In this document: positions 17,386 through 28,310 of the stretch, one piece after another
Layout of the letters: the number at the start of each line of letters is the position of its first letter
How positions within the stretch are numbered: the stretch's first letter is position 1
Assembly: GCF_900475415.1 (NCBI RefSeq)
Contig: NZ_LS483388.1
Location: 606,001 to 670,000, forward strand
DNA: 64,000 nt
Reading direction: 5' to 3'
DNA from: Streptococcus porcinus
GTDB lineage: Bacteria; Bacillota; Bacilli; Lactobacillales; Streptococcaceae
Program-made: the position numbers and the translations under genes
The notes under the pieces: model-generated
Told to the model about the DNA's origin: nothing
The model's database searches: none
Seen by the model: the letters and a program-made list of their open reading frames with translations, nothing else

Positions 17386-19176
17386 ATGACACATTTAGTA
17401 GATTTAAGTAAAAAACCATACAATCTTGATCAGGAAGCTATTGATTGGGTCGAAAAGACCATCGCTTCGATGACGCTTGATGAAAAGATTGGACAGTTAT
17501 TTGTTAATATGGGAAGTAGTCGCACAGAAGAGTATTTAACGCAGGTTATGACAGACTACAAATTTGCTGCTGTCCGTTATGCACCAGGTCCTGCAGCAGA
17601 TATTTGGGAACAAAATTACATTTTACAAACCAAATCAAAAATCCCAATGCTTATTGCTGCTAATACAGAATCAGGTGGTAATGGTGCGGTAACTGATGGT
17701 ACTAAAATTGGCGATGAGGTAAAAATTGCTGCCGCAAACGATCCTAAATATGCTTATGAATTAGGACGGATTGCAGGATTAGAAGCTTCAGCAGTAGGCT
17801 GTAATGCTTCATTTGCACCAATTATGGATTTGAGTCGTAACTGGCGTAACCCCATTATTGCTAATCGCACTTGGGGCAGTGATGTTGACCAAGTGATTAC
17901 TTTATCAAAAGAATATATGCGCGGCATTATGGAACATGGCATTATACCATTTGCAAAACATTTTCCAGGAGATGGAATTGATGAGCGTGATCATCATTTA
18001 TCTTATGCTTCAAATCCCATGACTAAAGCAGAATGGATGGAAAGCTTTGGCCGGATTTATGGAGAAATGGCTGATGCAGGCTTACCAGGAATTATGGCTG
18101 GTCACATTCATTTACCTAATGTTGAAAAAGAAATGTATCCAGAGCGGGACTTTGATGACATGCTTCCAGCTTCCTTAAATAAAGTGTTATTGGATGAATT
18201 ATTACGAGGTGAACTTGGTTATAACGGTGCTATCGTAACAGATGCATCGCATATGGTAGGTATGACATCGTCAATGCCACGTCGTGAGCTTTTACCTACT
18301 GCGATTGAAGCAGGCTGTGATCTCTTTTTATTCTTTAATGATCCTGATGAAGATTTAGCATGGATGAAAGAAGGATATGAAAAAGGTATCCTTTCTGATG
18401 AGCGTCTTCACGATGCGTTGCGTCGGACATTAGGATTAAAAGCGCGCTTGGGTCTACACAAGTACGACAATTGTCGTGAGCAAATCATGCTTTCTAAGGA
18501 AGAAGCAATGGCTTTAATCAATACAGAAGAAGCAAAAGGTATTTCTGATCAGATTGCTGATGCAGCAATTACGCTTGTTAAAGATAAGCAAAAGGATATT
18601 TTTCCAGTTACCCCAGAACGTTATAAACGTATTTTAATAGTAGAAGTAGATGGCTATAAAGGCGGTTTTGGAGCTCTTATTAATTCTGGTAAAAAACGTG
18701 CTTCCGATACCTTGAAAGAGCTGCTAAAGAATGCTGGACACGAAGTTTCTATTTGGGAAAATACAGAAGAACGGATTAAGAAATTACCCGAATCAGAACA
18801 AGCAGCAGCTATCCAAAATGTTTATGCTTCAAAACGTCCAATTTCAGCTATAACAGATAATTATGACTTAATTATTAATCTTGTAGACGTCAATTCTGGA
18901 GGAACAACCCAACGTATCATTTGGCCAGCTGCCAAAGGCACACCAGATCAGCCGTTTTACGTTCATGAAATTCCGACCATTGTTGTTTCTGTACAGCACC
19001 CATTTGCATTAGCTGATATGCCTCAAGTGGGAACTTATATTAATGCTTATGATGGTATGCCAAATACAATGGCTGCTTTATTTGAAAAACTGTCTGGGAA
19101 ATCAGAATTTAAAGGTGTCTCACCTGTGGATGCTTATTGTGGCCTTATTGATACGCATATTTGGCGACAAAAGTAA
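17386..19176 (+). CDS. GH3 glycoside hydrolase (NagZ-like beta-N-acetylhexosaminidase family)
   Basis: 596 residues without signal peptide. The GH3 barrel shows MTLDEKIGQLF at the N-terminus, KHFPGDGIDERDHH near residue 190 (the Asp/His dyad region of NagZ-type enzymes), MAGHIHLPN, and the nucleophile Asp in IVTDASHMVGM. A second alpha/beta domain follows from about 400. Since glycosaminoglycan fragments alternate glucuronate and N-acetylhexosamine, a hexosaminidase next to a glucuronidase set makes sense. The precise bond cleaved is not shown. The last gene of the island; a terminator follows at 19191. Confidence 0.85.
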   Translation: MTHLVDLSKKPYNLDQEAIDWVEKTIASMTLDEKIGQLFVNMGSSRTEEYLTQVMTDYKFAAVRYAPGPAADIWEQNYILQTKSKIPMLIAANTESGGNGAVTDGTKIGDEVKIAAANDPKYAYELGRIAGLEASAVGCNASFAPIMDLSRNWRNPIIANRTWGSDVDQVITLSKEYMRGIMEHGIIPFAKHFPGDGIDERDHHLSYASNPMTKAEWMESFGRIYGEMADAGLPGIMAGHIHLPNVEKEMYPERDFDDMLPASLNKVLLDELLRGELGYNGAIVTDASHMVGMTSSMPRRELLPTAIEAGCDLFLFFNDPDEDLAWMKEGYEKGILSDERLHDALRRTLGLKARLGLHKYDNCREQIMLSKEEAMALINTEEAKGISDQIADAAITLVKDKQKDIFPVTPERYKRILIVEVDGYKGGFGALINSGKKRASDTLKELLKNAGHEVSIWENTEERIKKLPESEQAAAIQNVYASKRPISAITDNYDLIINLVDVNSGGTTQRIIWPAAKGTPDQPFYVHEIPTIVVSVQHPFALADMPQVGTYINAYDGMPNTMAALFEKLSGKSEFKGVSPVDAYCGLIDTHIWRQK

Positions 19177-19190
19177 TTCTTGTATCGTAT

Positions 19191-19220
19191 AAGAACTCTT
19201 TGTAAGAAGGGTTCTTTTTA
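19191..19220 (+). terminator. terminator after the GH3 gene
   Basis: AAGAAC (19191-19196) pairs with GTTCTT (19211-19216), extended by CTT/AAG inside, followed by TTTTA. Confidence 0.65.
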
Positions 19221-19318
19221 ATTATTAATACAGTTGTTTAATATTTGCAAACTGTTATAGTAAATAGGTGAAAAATTTGTTATAATTATCTCGAATTAGG
19301 CAAGGAGAAGGGGATTTT

Positions 19319-19870
19319 ATGGACTTTTGGACACATTTAGCACAACTATCTCTGATTGAAACTGAACGCTTATATTTACGCCCCATAACCTACTTTGATA
19401 GTGACGCTTTTTTTGAATTCGCATCAGATCCTAGTCAGTTATCTTTTATTTTTCCAGCAGTGGCAACCAGGTCAGAAAGTGATTACCTATTAACACATGC
19501 TTTTTTGAGAAAACCGCTAGGTTGCTGGGCTATTGCTGAAAAAAATCAGCAAGATATGATTGGTTTTATTAAGTTTGAAAATATTGTAGTTAGCAGTGCA
19601 TCGGCCGAGCTTGGTTATTTTTTAAGTCACAAGTATCGCGGTCGAGGCTATATGACAGAAGTGGTTAGGCATTTACTTGCCTATTCCTTTGAAGATTTGA
19701 GCTTTAAGTGTCTGAAAATTGTAACCCATAAAGAAAATATTGCTAGTCAAAAAGTTGCACAGGCGACATCATTTTCATTAAAACGTGCTTTCAAAGGCAG
19801 TGATCGCTATACCCATAAAGTAAGGGACTATCTGGAATACCAAATATCAAAAGGTGACTATCATGAGTAA
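19319..19870 (+). CDS. GNAT-family acetyltransferase (RimJ/RimL type)
   Basis: 183 residues. It opens with ETERLYLRPI, typical of RimJ/RimL-like N-acetyltransferases. AELGYFLSHKYRGRGYMTEVV carries the acetyl-CoA pyrophosphate-binding Arg/Gly loop, quoted here as KYRGRGYMTE. The substrate is unknown; many relatives acetylate protein N-termini or small amines. An extended -10 (TGTTATAAT, core 19281-19286) is a likely promoter. Its 3' end overlaps the next gene by 8 bases, so the two are translationally coupled. Confidence 0.85.
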   Translation: MDFWTHLAQLSLIETERLYLRPITYFDSDAFFEFASDPSQLSFIFPAVATRSESDYLLTHAFLRKPLGCWAIAEKNQQDMIGFIKFENIVVSSASAELGYFLSHKYRGRGYMTEVVRHLLAYSFEDLSFKCLKIVTHKENIASQKVAQATSFSLKRAFKGSDRYTHKVRDYLEYQISKGDYHE

Positions 19871-21146
19871 ACATCAGGAAATTTTAGACTATTTAGAGAA
19901 ACTAGCTATTGGTAAACGGGTCAGTGTTCGTAGTATTTCCAATCATTTAAAAGTTAGTGATGGAACTGCTTACCGTGCTATAAAAGAAGCGGAAAATCGT
20001 GGTATTGTTGAAACAAAGCCACGAAGTGGGACGGTTAGGGTTGAACGTAAAAATCGGATACGTATTGATAAATTAACTTATACGGAGATCGCTCGTATTA
20101 GTAACTCAGAAGTTTTAGCAGGGCATTCTGGCTTGGGACATGAATTTAGTAAGTTTTCAATTGGTGCCATGACTGAAAAAAATATTGGACGTTACTTGGT
20201 TAAAGGTGGTCTACTTATTGTCGGGGATCGTGAGGAAATTCAATTATTAGCTTTAAAAAATCATAATGCTATTTTAGTTACGGGTGGTTTTCCAATTTCA
20301 AACCGCGTTCTTTCGACAGCTAATCAACTAGGAATTCCTGTTATGGTAACACATTATGATACGTTTGCGGTTGCAACTTTGATAAATCACGCTCTCTTGA
20401 ATTTTAGAATCAAGACTGATTTGAAAACAGTTGAGAACAGCCTGATCCCATTAAGCGACTATGGTAGGCTTTATGAAACAGATAAGATTGAACAATTTAG
20501 TCGTTTAGCTAAGGAAACAAATAATGTCCGTTTCCCTGTTATTAATCAGGATTATCAAATTGTCGGTGTCGTGAGTATGCGTGATATTGTTGGCAAATCA
20601 GGACAACTGACACTTAAAGAGGTGATGTCGCAAGATCCGATTTTTGTTTCTCCGAACACGAGCTTAGCCAATGTTGGTCAGAAAATGATTTTTGAAGATC
20701 TAAATATGTTACCTGTGGTTGATGATGATGCCCGCGTTATTGGTGTTATTACTCGGCGGTTGGCAATGGATAATCTAAAAAATAGCCCCTCTATTAGTCA
20801 TCATACCTATAGTGAACAAATAGTATCTGAGCTGGAAGAATACAATCACTATTTCCAACTTGTTGTTGAACCTAATATGATTGATAGTACTGGCAACCTC
20901 GCCCAAGGTATTATTTCAGAAGTTTTGAAAGAAATTACACTGAAAGTCTTTACAAGAAAATATCAAAAAAATATCATTATTGAACAAATGATGATATACT
21001 TTTTACATGCCGCTCAAATTGAGGATCAATTAAAAATTTATCCTAAAATTATTACTGAAAACCGAAGAAGTGGTGTTCTAGATTTTGAGATCTATGTCAA
21101 TAGTCAGATAGTTGCTAAAGCGGTTATTACCAGTAAAATTAACTAA
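19863..21146 (+). CDS. YtoI-type DRTGG/CBS/hot-dog regulator-like protein
   Basis: 427 residues from ATG 19863, set by AAAGGTGA; the ATG at 19854 is too close. The layout is an N-terminal winged HTH (RSISNHLKVSDGTAYRAIKE), a DRTGG domain (about 95-190), two CBS motifs (about 200-310; VSMRDIVGK, LPVVDDDARVIGVITRR) and a C-terminal hot-dog/thioesterase-like region. Bacillus YtoI has the same architecture; the function is unknown, but the CBS pair suggests an adenine-nucleotide ligand. Overlaps the acetyltransferase gene and precedes map by 29 bases. Confidence 0.85.
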   Translation: MSKHQEILDYLEKLAIGKRVSVRSISNHLKVSDGTAYRAIKEAENRGIVETKPRSGTVRVERKNRIRIDKLTYTEIARISNSEVLAGHSGLGHEFSKFSIGAMTEKNIGRYLVKGGLLIVGDREEIQLLALKNHNAILVTGGFPISNRVLSTANQLGIPVMVTHYDTFAVATLINHALLNFRIKTDLKTVENSLIPLSDYGRLYETDKIEQFSRLAKETNNVRFPVINQDYQIVGVVSMRDIVGKSGQLTLKEVMSQDPIFVSPNTSLANVGQKMIFEDLNMLPVVDDDARVIGVITRRLAMDNLKNSPSISHHTYSEQIVSELEEYNHYFQLVVEPNMIDSTGNLAQGIISEVLKEITLKVFTRKYQKNIIIEQMMIYFLHAAQIEDQLKIYPKIITENRRSGVLDFEIYVNSQIVAKAVITSKIN

Positions 21147-21175
21147 GAACGAAAATAAACAAGGAGATTTAATAA

Positions 21176-22036
21176 ATGATAACATTAAAATCTGCACGAG
21201 AAATCGAGGCAATGGACATTGCGGGCGATTTCTTAGCAAGTATACATATTGGCCTACGGCAAATCATTAAACCTGGTGTTGATATGTGGGAAGTTGAAGA
21301 ATATGTCCGCAAACGCTGTAAAGAAGAAAATGTTCTGCCTTTACAGATTGGCGTTGATGGTCATATGATGGATTATCCCTACGCAACCTGTTGTTCTCTA
21401 AATGATGAAGTAGCTCACGCTTTTCCAAGACACTATATTTTAAAAGATGGTGATTTGCTCAAAGTTGATATGGTGCTTAGTATGCCTCTGGACAAAACAG
21501 TTATTGATGTGGCATCACTAGACTTTAATAATGTTGCTCAAATGAAAACAGTGACTCAGCCTTATAATGGCGGTTTAGCAGACTCGTGTTGGGCGTATGC
21601 TGTGGGTAAACCATCCGAAGAAGTCCAACAATTAATGGATGTCACAAAAGAAGCTATGTATATTGGCATTGAAAAGGCTCAAGTTGGTAATCGTATTGGT
21701 GATATAGGAGCTGCTATCCAAGCTTATGCTGAAAGTCATGGTTATGGTGTTGTCCGTGATTTAGTAGGACATGGTGTAGGACCAACGATGCATGAAGAAC
21801 CAATGGTACCAAATTTTGGTACGGCTGGGCGTGGTTTACGCTTAAAAGAAGGTATGGTACTAACTATAGAACCAATGATTAATACAGGTACCTGGGAAAT
21901 TGATACAGATATGAAAACTGGTTGGGCTCATAAAACCTTAGACGGAGGTCTATCTTGTCAATATGAACATCAATTTGTTATTACCAAAGATGGCCCGGTT
22001 ATCCTAACTAGCCAAGGAGAAGAAAGAACCTACTAA
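21176..22036 (+). CDS. map: methionine aminopeptidase type I
   Basis: 286 residues. It removes the N-terminal methionine from new proteins. Metal ligands are in place: LLKVDMVLS (first Asp), ...GHGVGPTMHEEP (His, Glu region), EGMVLTIEPM and YEHQFVIT (last Glu). Streptococcal Map has an insert of about 30 residues between the first two metal-binding segments (here residues about 105-135, with SMPLDKTVID), which is present. ATG 21176 is preceded by AAGGAG. The stop is one base before the next start, indicating a shared transcript. Confidence 0.95.
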   Translation: MITLKSAREIEAMDIAGDFLASIHIGLRQIIKPGVDMWEVEEYVRKRCKEENVLPLQIGVDGHMMDYPYATCCSLNDEVAHAFPRHYILKDGDLLKVDMVLSMPLDKTVIDVASLDFNNVAQMKTVTQPYNGGLADSCWAYAVGKPSEEVQQLMDVTKEAMYIGIEKAQVGNRIGDIGAAIQAYAESHGYGVVRDLVGHGVGPTMHEEPMVPNFGTAGRGLRLKEGMVLTIEPMINTGTWEIDTDMKTGWAHKTLDGGLSCQYEHQFVITKDGPVILTSQGEERTY

Positions 22037-22037
22037 A

Positions 22038-22997
22038 ATGGAAAAGAATAAAAACCTTTTTACCAGATTAATGGAAAAATGGCAGTATGAACCTGTTCAA
22101 GCTTTTATGAAACATTTTGCCAGTGCAGAGATGGATTTGTCTTCAATTGCTGTAGCCTATTACCTTATTTTAACGGTTTTTCCTCTCATTATTATTGCAG
22201 CTAATATTTTTCCCTATTTAAATATTGATATTTCTGATTTACTAAATTTGATGAAGCAAAGTTTGCCAGTTGATATTTATAAACCAGCTGCATCTATTGT
22301 CACTAATATATTTTCAAAGCCTGCTGGTAGTATTTTGGGAATGGCCACCGTAGCTGGTTTATGGACAATGTCACGAAGTTTGACATCCTTGCAAAAGGCT
22401 ATTAATAAAGCTTATGGGGCCTCCCAGCATCGTGATTTTTTGGTGAGTCATATCATTGGTCTTTTAATCAGTGTTTTTATTCTCTTTCTATTAACATTTG
22501 TCTTGATTTTTTCAACCTTTTCAAAGGCAGCTATTCAAGTCATAGACAAACACTATCATTTAAGTGATAATATTACTTCTCTATTTTTACTACTGATTCA
22601 ACCCATTACCATTGTTATAATTTTTATTGGTATTATGGTTTTGTATTTTCTCCTTCCAAACGTTAAAATACGTAAAATCCGTTACATATTACCCGGTACT
22701 TTCTTGACAGCCTTTGTTATGACATTTATGAGTAACATGCTTGCCAACTATGTTGTGCATAGTGTTGAACGAATGGTAGATATCAAAATGTTTGGGTCTA
22801 TCATGATTTTCATTATCATGCTATGGTTCATCTTTTTAGCTCGGATTTTGATTTTCGGTGCTATCTGTAATGCTACCTATCAAGAATTAGACCAAGGTAA
22901 GTTGGTTGGTAGAAGGGGCAATGTGGCTTCTATTATGGAGCGTGTTTTCGGGAAGAAAAAAGTAGATAAAGAAAACAAAGATAAAACTAAAGGTTAG
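22038..22997 (+). CDS. YihY/BrkB-family inner membrane protein
   Basis: 319 residues with about six membrane helices between residues 38 and 280, and a basic cytoplasmic tail (KKKVDKENKDKTKG). The family features AYYLILTVFPLIIIAANIFP (beginning of the first long helix) and LWTMSRSLTSLQKAINKAYG are clear; the second is quoted here in part as SLQKAINKAYG. Once annotated as ribonuclease BN, the family is now regarded as transport-like of unknown substrate. Coupled to map by a one-base gap. A terminator overlaps its stop. Confidence 0.9.
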   Translation: MEKNKNLFTRLMEKWQYEPVQAFMKHFASAEMDLSSIAVAYYLILTVFPLIIIAANIFPYLNIDISDLLNLMKQSLPVDIYKPAASIVTNIFSKPAGSILGMATVAGLWTMSRSLTSLQKAINKAYGASQHRDFLVSHIIGLLISVFILFLLTFVLIFSTFSKAAIQVIDKHYHLSDNITSLFLLLIQPITIVIIFIGIMVLYFLLPNVKIRKIRYILPGTFLTAFVMTFMSNMLANYVVHSVERMVDIKMFGSIMIFIIMLWFIFLARILIFGAICNATYQELDQGKLVGRRGNVASIMERVFGKKKVDKENKDKTKG

Positions 22998-23026
22998 AAA
23001 GATAGCTTATTCTTTCTAACCTTTTT
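22989..23026 (+). terminator. terminator overlapping the yihY stop
   Basis: A perfect 14-bp stem, AAAGGTTAGAAAGA (22989-23002) with TCTTTCTAACCTTT (23011-23024), followed by TT. The yihY stop codon lies in the left arm. Confidence 0.88.
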
Positions 23027-23084
23027 ATGCTAGAACTTCCAAAATAGATATGATAGAATGTTAAGGATTGGACAAGGAGAAAGC

Positions 23085-24368
23085 ATGAAACTCAAAACAG
23101 ATTCTAGACCTTTACGAGGGTGCTTAACAATGCCTGGTGACAAATCCATTAGTCATCGAGCAATCATTTTTGGAGCAATTGCAGAAGGAATTACAGAGAT
23201 TGAAGGACTTTTAAAGAGTCATGATGTTAATGCAACTATCTCAGCTTTTCGACAAATGGGAGTTTTAATAGAAGAGAGAGGTCAAAAAGTTATTGTTCAT
23301 GGACAAGGTTTTTCAGGGCTTAAAACTCCTCAAAATACCCTTGAAATGGGAAATTCAGGGACATCCATGCGACTTTTGTGTGGGGTTATAGCTGCTCAAG
23401 ATTGGACTGTAACCCTAAAAGGTGATGCTAGTCTGAGCAAGCGACCAATGGATCGCGTTGCTGTTCCGCTAGAATTAATGGGAGCTGAGATTTCAGGCCA
23501 AGGCTATGCTAAGCAACCTCCTATTACCGTAAAAGGAAAAACACATCTTAAAGCTATTACTTATCATTTACCCGTGGCTTCAGCACAAGTAAAATCGGCT
23601 ATTCTGTTAGCAGCCTTACAAACTCGGGGACAAACCAAACTAGTTGAAAAGGCTATTACACGTAATCATACAGAAGAAATGATCAGGATTTTTGGTGGCC
23701 AGATTCAACAATCAGAGAAAGAAATAACTATTAAGGGGCCCCAATCCTTAAGAGGACAAAAAATTAAAGTAGCAGGAGACATTTCCAGTGCAGCCTTTTG
23801 GCTAGTAGCGGGATTAATTGTACCAGGATCAGATATTAGGCTGGAAAATGTTGGTATTAATGAAACGAGAACCGGTATTTTAGATGTTATCAAAAATATG
23901 GGAGGACAAGTCGCTATTGAAAATTACGATAGTAAGAATCAATCAGCTCATCTAAGAGTTACTTATTCTGAATTGAGAGGTACCGAAATTTCAGGAGCTT
24001 TAATTCCTCGATTAATAGATGAACTTCCAATTATAGCTCTTTTAGCAACACAGGCAAAGGGACACACGATTATTAAAGACGCTGCCGAACTAAGACTAAA
24101 AGAGACTAACAGGATAACAGTTGTTGTTGACATTCTCCAAAAAATGGGTGCACAAGTTGAAGAAAAAGCTGATGGAATGATTATTACAGGTGGTCAAGAG
24201 CTAGTAGCTTGTCAAGCAGATGCGCAAATGGATCATCGTATTGGAATGATGGCTACAATTGCTGCTCTGCTCGTAAAAAAAGGGACTATGACTTTAAAAG
24301 GAGCAGACGCTATTGCGACTAGTTACCCTAATTTTTTCGCAGATTTAGAAAGATTACAAGATGACTAA
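23085..24368 (+). CDS. aroA: 3-phosphoshikimate 1-carboxyvinyltransferase (EPSP synthase)
   Basis: 427 residues from ATG 23085, set by AAGGAG ten bases upstream; an in-frame ATG at 23058 lacks a ribosome site. It joins PEP to shikimate 3-phosphate in aromatic amino-acid synthesis. Signatures: [38 protein letters not shown], and RLKETNRI near the C-terminal third. It is a class II enzyme of the Gram-positive type by its overall sequence. The stop overlaps the aroK start by eight bases. Confidence 0.96.
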   Translation: MKLKTDSRPLRGCLTMPGDKSISHRAIIFGAIAEGITEIEGLLKSHDVNATISAFRQMGVLIEERGQKVIVHGQGFSGLKTPQNTLEMGNSGTSMRLLCGVIAAQDWTVTLKGDASLSKRPMDRVAVPLELMGAEISGQGYAKQPPITVKGKTHLKAITYHLPVASAQVKSAILLAALQTRGQTKLVEKAITRNHTEEMIRIFGGQIQQSEKEITIKGPQSLRGQKIKVAGDISSAAFWLVAGLIVPGSDIRLENVGINETRTGILDVIKNMGGQVAIENYDSKNQSAHLRVTYSELRGTEISGALIPRLIDELPIIALLATQAKGHTIIKDAAELRLKETNRITVVVDILQKMGAQVEEKADGMIITGGQELVACQADAQMDHRIGMMATIAALLVKKGTMTLKGADAIATSYPNFFADLERLQDD

Positions 24369-24852
24369 GGTATTACTTGGATTCATGGGAGCAGGAAAAA
24401 CAACAATTGGCTCCTTATTAGATAAGCGTTTTTTAGACATGGATATGATTATCGAAGAACGGATTGGAATGTCTATTTCGGATTTTTTTAACCATCAAGG
24501 CGAAGCAGCATTTCGAGCAATTGAATCAGCTTTGCTAGCAGAATTGATGAGTATGAAAGGTGACTACATCATTTCAACAGGAGGCGGTGTAGTGATTAGT
24601 CAATCAAACCGTGAACTGTTACGTCAAAATCGAAAAAATAATATTTTACTTTCAGCTTCTTTTGACGTTCTGTATGATCGGATTAAAAAGGATAAAGTCT
24701 TTCAACGACCTCTCTTTTTAAATAATTCGAAAGAGGATTTTCATGGTATTTTTGAGCGACGGATGACACTTTATGAAGGCCTCTCTGATTTAATTATTAA
24801 TGTTGATAATAGAACTCCTGAAGAAATTGTGCGTATTATTAATAGCATCTAG
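24361..24852 (+). CDS. aroK: shikimate kinase
   Basis: 163 residues, normal size. It phosphorylates shikimate ahead of AroA. The P-loop [11 protein letters not shown] is at residues 7-17. The shikimate-binding DMD (LDMDMIIEE), the FRAIE arginine and STGGGVV are present. It begins inside the last codons of aroA (ATGACTAAG at 24361), so translation is coupled. The 160 bases after it hold no gene; a 7-bp hairpin AACTACT-GA-AGTAGTT (24964-24979) sits in the leader of the next gene, just after a TATAAT at 24955-24960. Confidence 0.95.
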   Translation: MTKVLLGFMGAGKTTIGSLLDKRFLDMDMIIEERIGMSISDFFNHQGEAAFRAIESALLAELMSMKGDYIISTGGGVVISQSNRELLRQNRKNNILLSASFDVLYDRIKKDKVFQRPLFLNNSKEDFHGIFERRMTLYEGLSDLIINVDNRTPEEIVRIINSI

Positions 24853-25014
24853 TAAGTAAATGATGATATTTGAAACTGATATGACAAGCATTAATAATGC
24901 CATAATTAAGTCTTAAAAAAAGAATTTTTCACAGACAAGTTGGATAAGTTAAGTTATAATAGAAACTACTGAAGTAGTTGAGAGAGAAATATAGTTGAAG
25001 CAAATGAGATAAAT

Positions 25015-26493
25015 ATGGCAAGAGATGAAAAAAATGGTTTAAGTCACCACGAAGAACTAAGGTATTTTTACTTACTGAGGAATTTGAATTATCTAAGTGA
25101 AAATGAGATGAGAGAGTACCGGTATTTAAAAGCCAAAATGGAAGCTACAATATCCGATAGATTCACCTCTTATCCCTACAAACCTGAAACGCAGAGAACC
25201 TTTGAGAACCAGCGTTTTCGGGATTTTTCTGCTTCCGACCATTATCAAGGGACACAAAGTGTGGATGCTACTGATAATAATCAGGCTTACCAACCAGAGG
25301 AAACCTTTCCAAGTGGGTTACCTATTTATCCGGATAAGCCTTCCATGTCTCGTAGTTCTAAACGTCACCAAAGGTTTAAGCGAGAAGAAGCAGTAGCTCC
25401 CGAAATGTTTGAAGCAGAAACTTCTATACACCAAACCTATGAAAATCTAGATACTAGTAGAAACAAAAAAAATAAAAAGCCCAAGAAAAAAGGAAAGTTA
25501 AAACGAAATCTTAAGTTTTTAGGCTTTATTTTGATGGTGCTAATAGCGGGTGTCATTTTTATGTTTGCAAAAGGTTATTTTGATATTTCCACTAATAAAG
25601 CCAAATATAAGCCTGCTGTTACAGAAACCTTCAATGGTGTTGATACTAAAAACGGAACCAATATCCTAATACTAGGCTCAGATCAACGGGTTACACAAAA
25701 ATCAGATGATGCCAGAACAGATACTATTATGGTGCTTAATGTTGGTAATAAAGATAAAAAAGTTAAGATGGTTAGCTTTATGCGTGACACCTTAGTCAAT
25801 ATCCCAGGTTATAGTTATAACAATAGTGATTCATATGACCTCAAGTTGAATTCTTCTTTTAATTTTGGCGAGCAAGATGGCCATAAGGGTGCTGAAATGG
25901 TTCGTAAGACCTTAAAGCACAATTTTGATATAGATGTGAAATATTATATGATGGTTGACTTTGAAACTTTTGCAGAGGCTATTGATACCTTGTTCCCTGA
26001 TGGTGTTAAAATAAATGCAAAATTTGCAACTATTTCTGGAGAAGCCGTAAATTCCGTTAAAGTTCCAGATGATTTAAGGATGAAAAATGGAGTTGTACCA
26101 GATCAGACCATTAAAGTTGGCGAACAGCGTATGGACGGTCGGACGCTACTTAACTATGCTCGGTTCCGAAAAGATGATGATGGCGATTATGGACGAACAG
26201 TAAGACAACAGCAAGTTATGACAGCTGTCATGTCACAAGTCAAGGATCCAGTTAAACTCTTTACAGGATCTGCAGCGATTGGAAAACTTTATGCTTTGAC
26301 TTCAACTAATGTTCCTTCTGGTTTTATCCTTCAAAAGGGACTAACTTCGCTCACTTCCGGAGCAAAGGTTGAACATGTCACTATTCCAGCTCAAGGAGAT
26401 TGGGTGGATGAGTTTGATATGTATGGTGGTCAAGCTTTATACATTGATTTTGCCAAATATCAGAAAAAATTATCAAAAATGGGATTACGTTAA
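25015..26493 (+). CDS. LytR-CpsA-Psr (LCP) family cell-wall ligase
   Basis: 492 residues. A long, charged N-terminal cytoplasmic part (about 165 residues, ending in a lysine-rich stretch) precedes one membrane helix (FLGFILMVLIAGVIFMFAKG) and the extracellular LCP domain. The domain shows ILGSDQR, DARTDTIMVLN, VSFMRDTLVNIP and LNYARFRKDDDGDYGRTVRQ, quoted as ARFRKDDDGDYGRT, with the acidic and arginine residues of the family. LCP proteins move teichoic-acid or capsule polymers from lipid carriers to peptidoglycan. Often called psr in streptococci. The extended intracellular part is longer than in most LCP proteins. Confidence 0.9.
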   Translation: MARDEKNGLSHHEELRYFYLLRNLNYLSENEMREYRYLKAKMEATISDRFTSYPYKPETQRTFENQRFRDFSASDHYQGTQSVDATDNNQAYQPEETFPSGLPIYPDKPSMSRSSKRHQRFKREEAVAPEMFEAETSIHQTYENLDTSRNKKNKKPKKKGKLKRNLKFLGFILMVLIAGVIFMFAKGYFDISTNKAKYKPAVTETFNGVDTKNGTNILILGSDQRVTQKSDDARTDTIMVLNVGNKDKKVKMVSFMRDTLVNIPGYSYNNSDSYDLKLNSSFNFGEQDGHKGAEMVRKTLKHNFDIDVKYYMMVDFETFAEAIDTLFPDGVKINAKFATISGEAVNSVKVPDDLRMKNGVVPDQTIKVGEQRMDGRTLLNYARFRKDDDGDYGRTVRQQQVMTAVMSQVKDPVKLFTGSAAIGKLYALTSTNVPSGFILQKGLTSLTSGAKVEHVTIPAQGDWVDEFDMYGGQALYIDFAKYQKKLSKMGLR

Positions 26494-26500
26494 AGTATGT

Positions 26501-27926
<1,426 letters not shown>

Positions 27927-28085
27927 AAATCCTTTATTTTAAGCACTTTTTCAAGCATTTTGTCTTTATTGAAAAGAGTGATTTTGACATAAAAAAGGTG
28001 CAAAAAAAGTACATTGATGTGAACGTCTGTTTGGATGTCGACTGCGTAGACAAAAAATAGATACGTCAGTAATAGGTTAACTAAA

Positions 28086-28118
28086 CGAGAACATTCTAAT
28101 AAGTGTTCTCGCTTTTTT
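28086..28118 (+). terminator. terminator at the ICE left end
   Basis: A perfect 8-bp stem CGAGAACA (28086-28093) / TGTTCTCG (28104-28111), followed by CTTTTTT. It probably insulates the ICE genes from rumA transcription. Confidence 0.82.
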
Positions 28119-28136
28119 ATTTTCAGGAGGAAAATC

Positions 28137-28310
28137 ATGCAAAAGAATGAACAGTCATCACGACAAATTGTGATGTGTCATCTCATGGCTATCATGGGAA
28201 TCGAAATTGAGAAAGCGACATGGATAGTTGCTGAAATGGAAGAGTCAGGGCTAATTCAATTTGATGAGTTAGGAAATATCGGTTTATTAGTGTTGGAGGG
28301 ACAATCATGA
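28137..28310 (+). CDS. small conserved-looking ICE protein, unknown function
   Basis: 57 residues from ATG 28137, preceded by a very strong AGGAGG. The sequence is amphipathic (IVMCHLMAIMGIEIEKATWI...) and ends LVLEGQS. Its stop overlaps the start of the RepA-like gene (ATGA arrangement at 28307), which supports real translation and coupling. I do not recognise a family. Being first in the ICE operon and coupled to the initiator gene, it may act in replication or its control; that is inference. Confidence 0.6.
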   Translation: MQKNEQSSRQIVMCHLMAIMGIEIEKATWIVAEMEESGLIQFDELGNIGLLVLEGQS

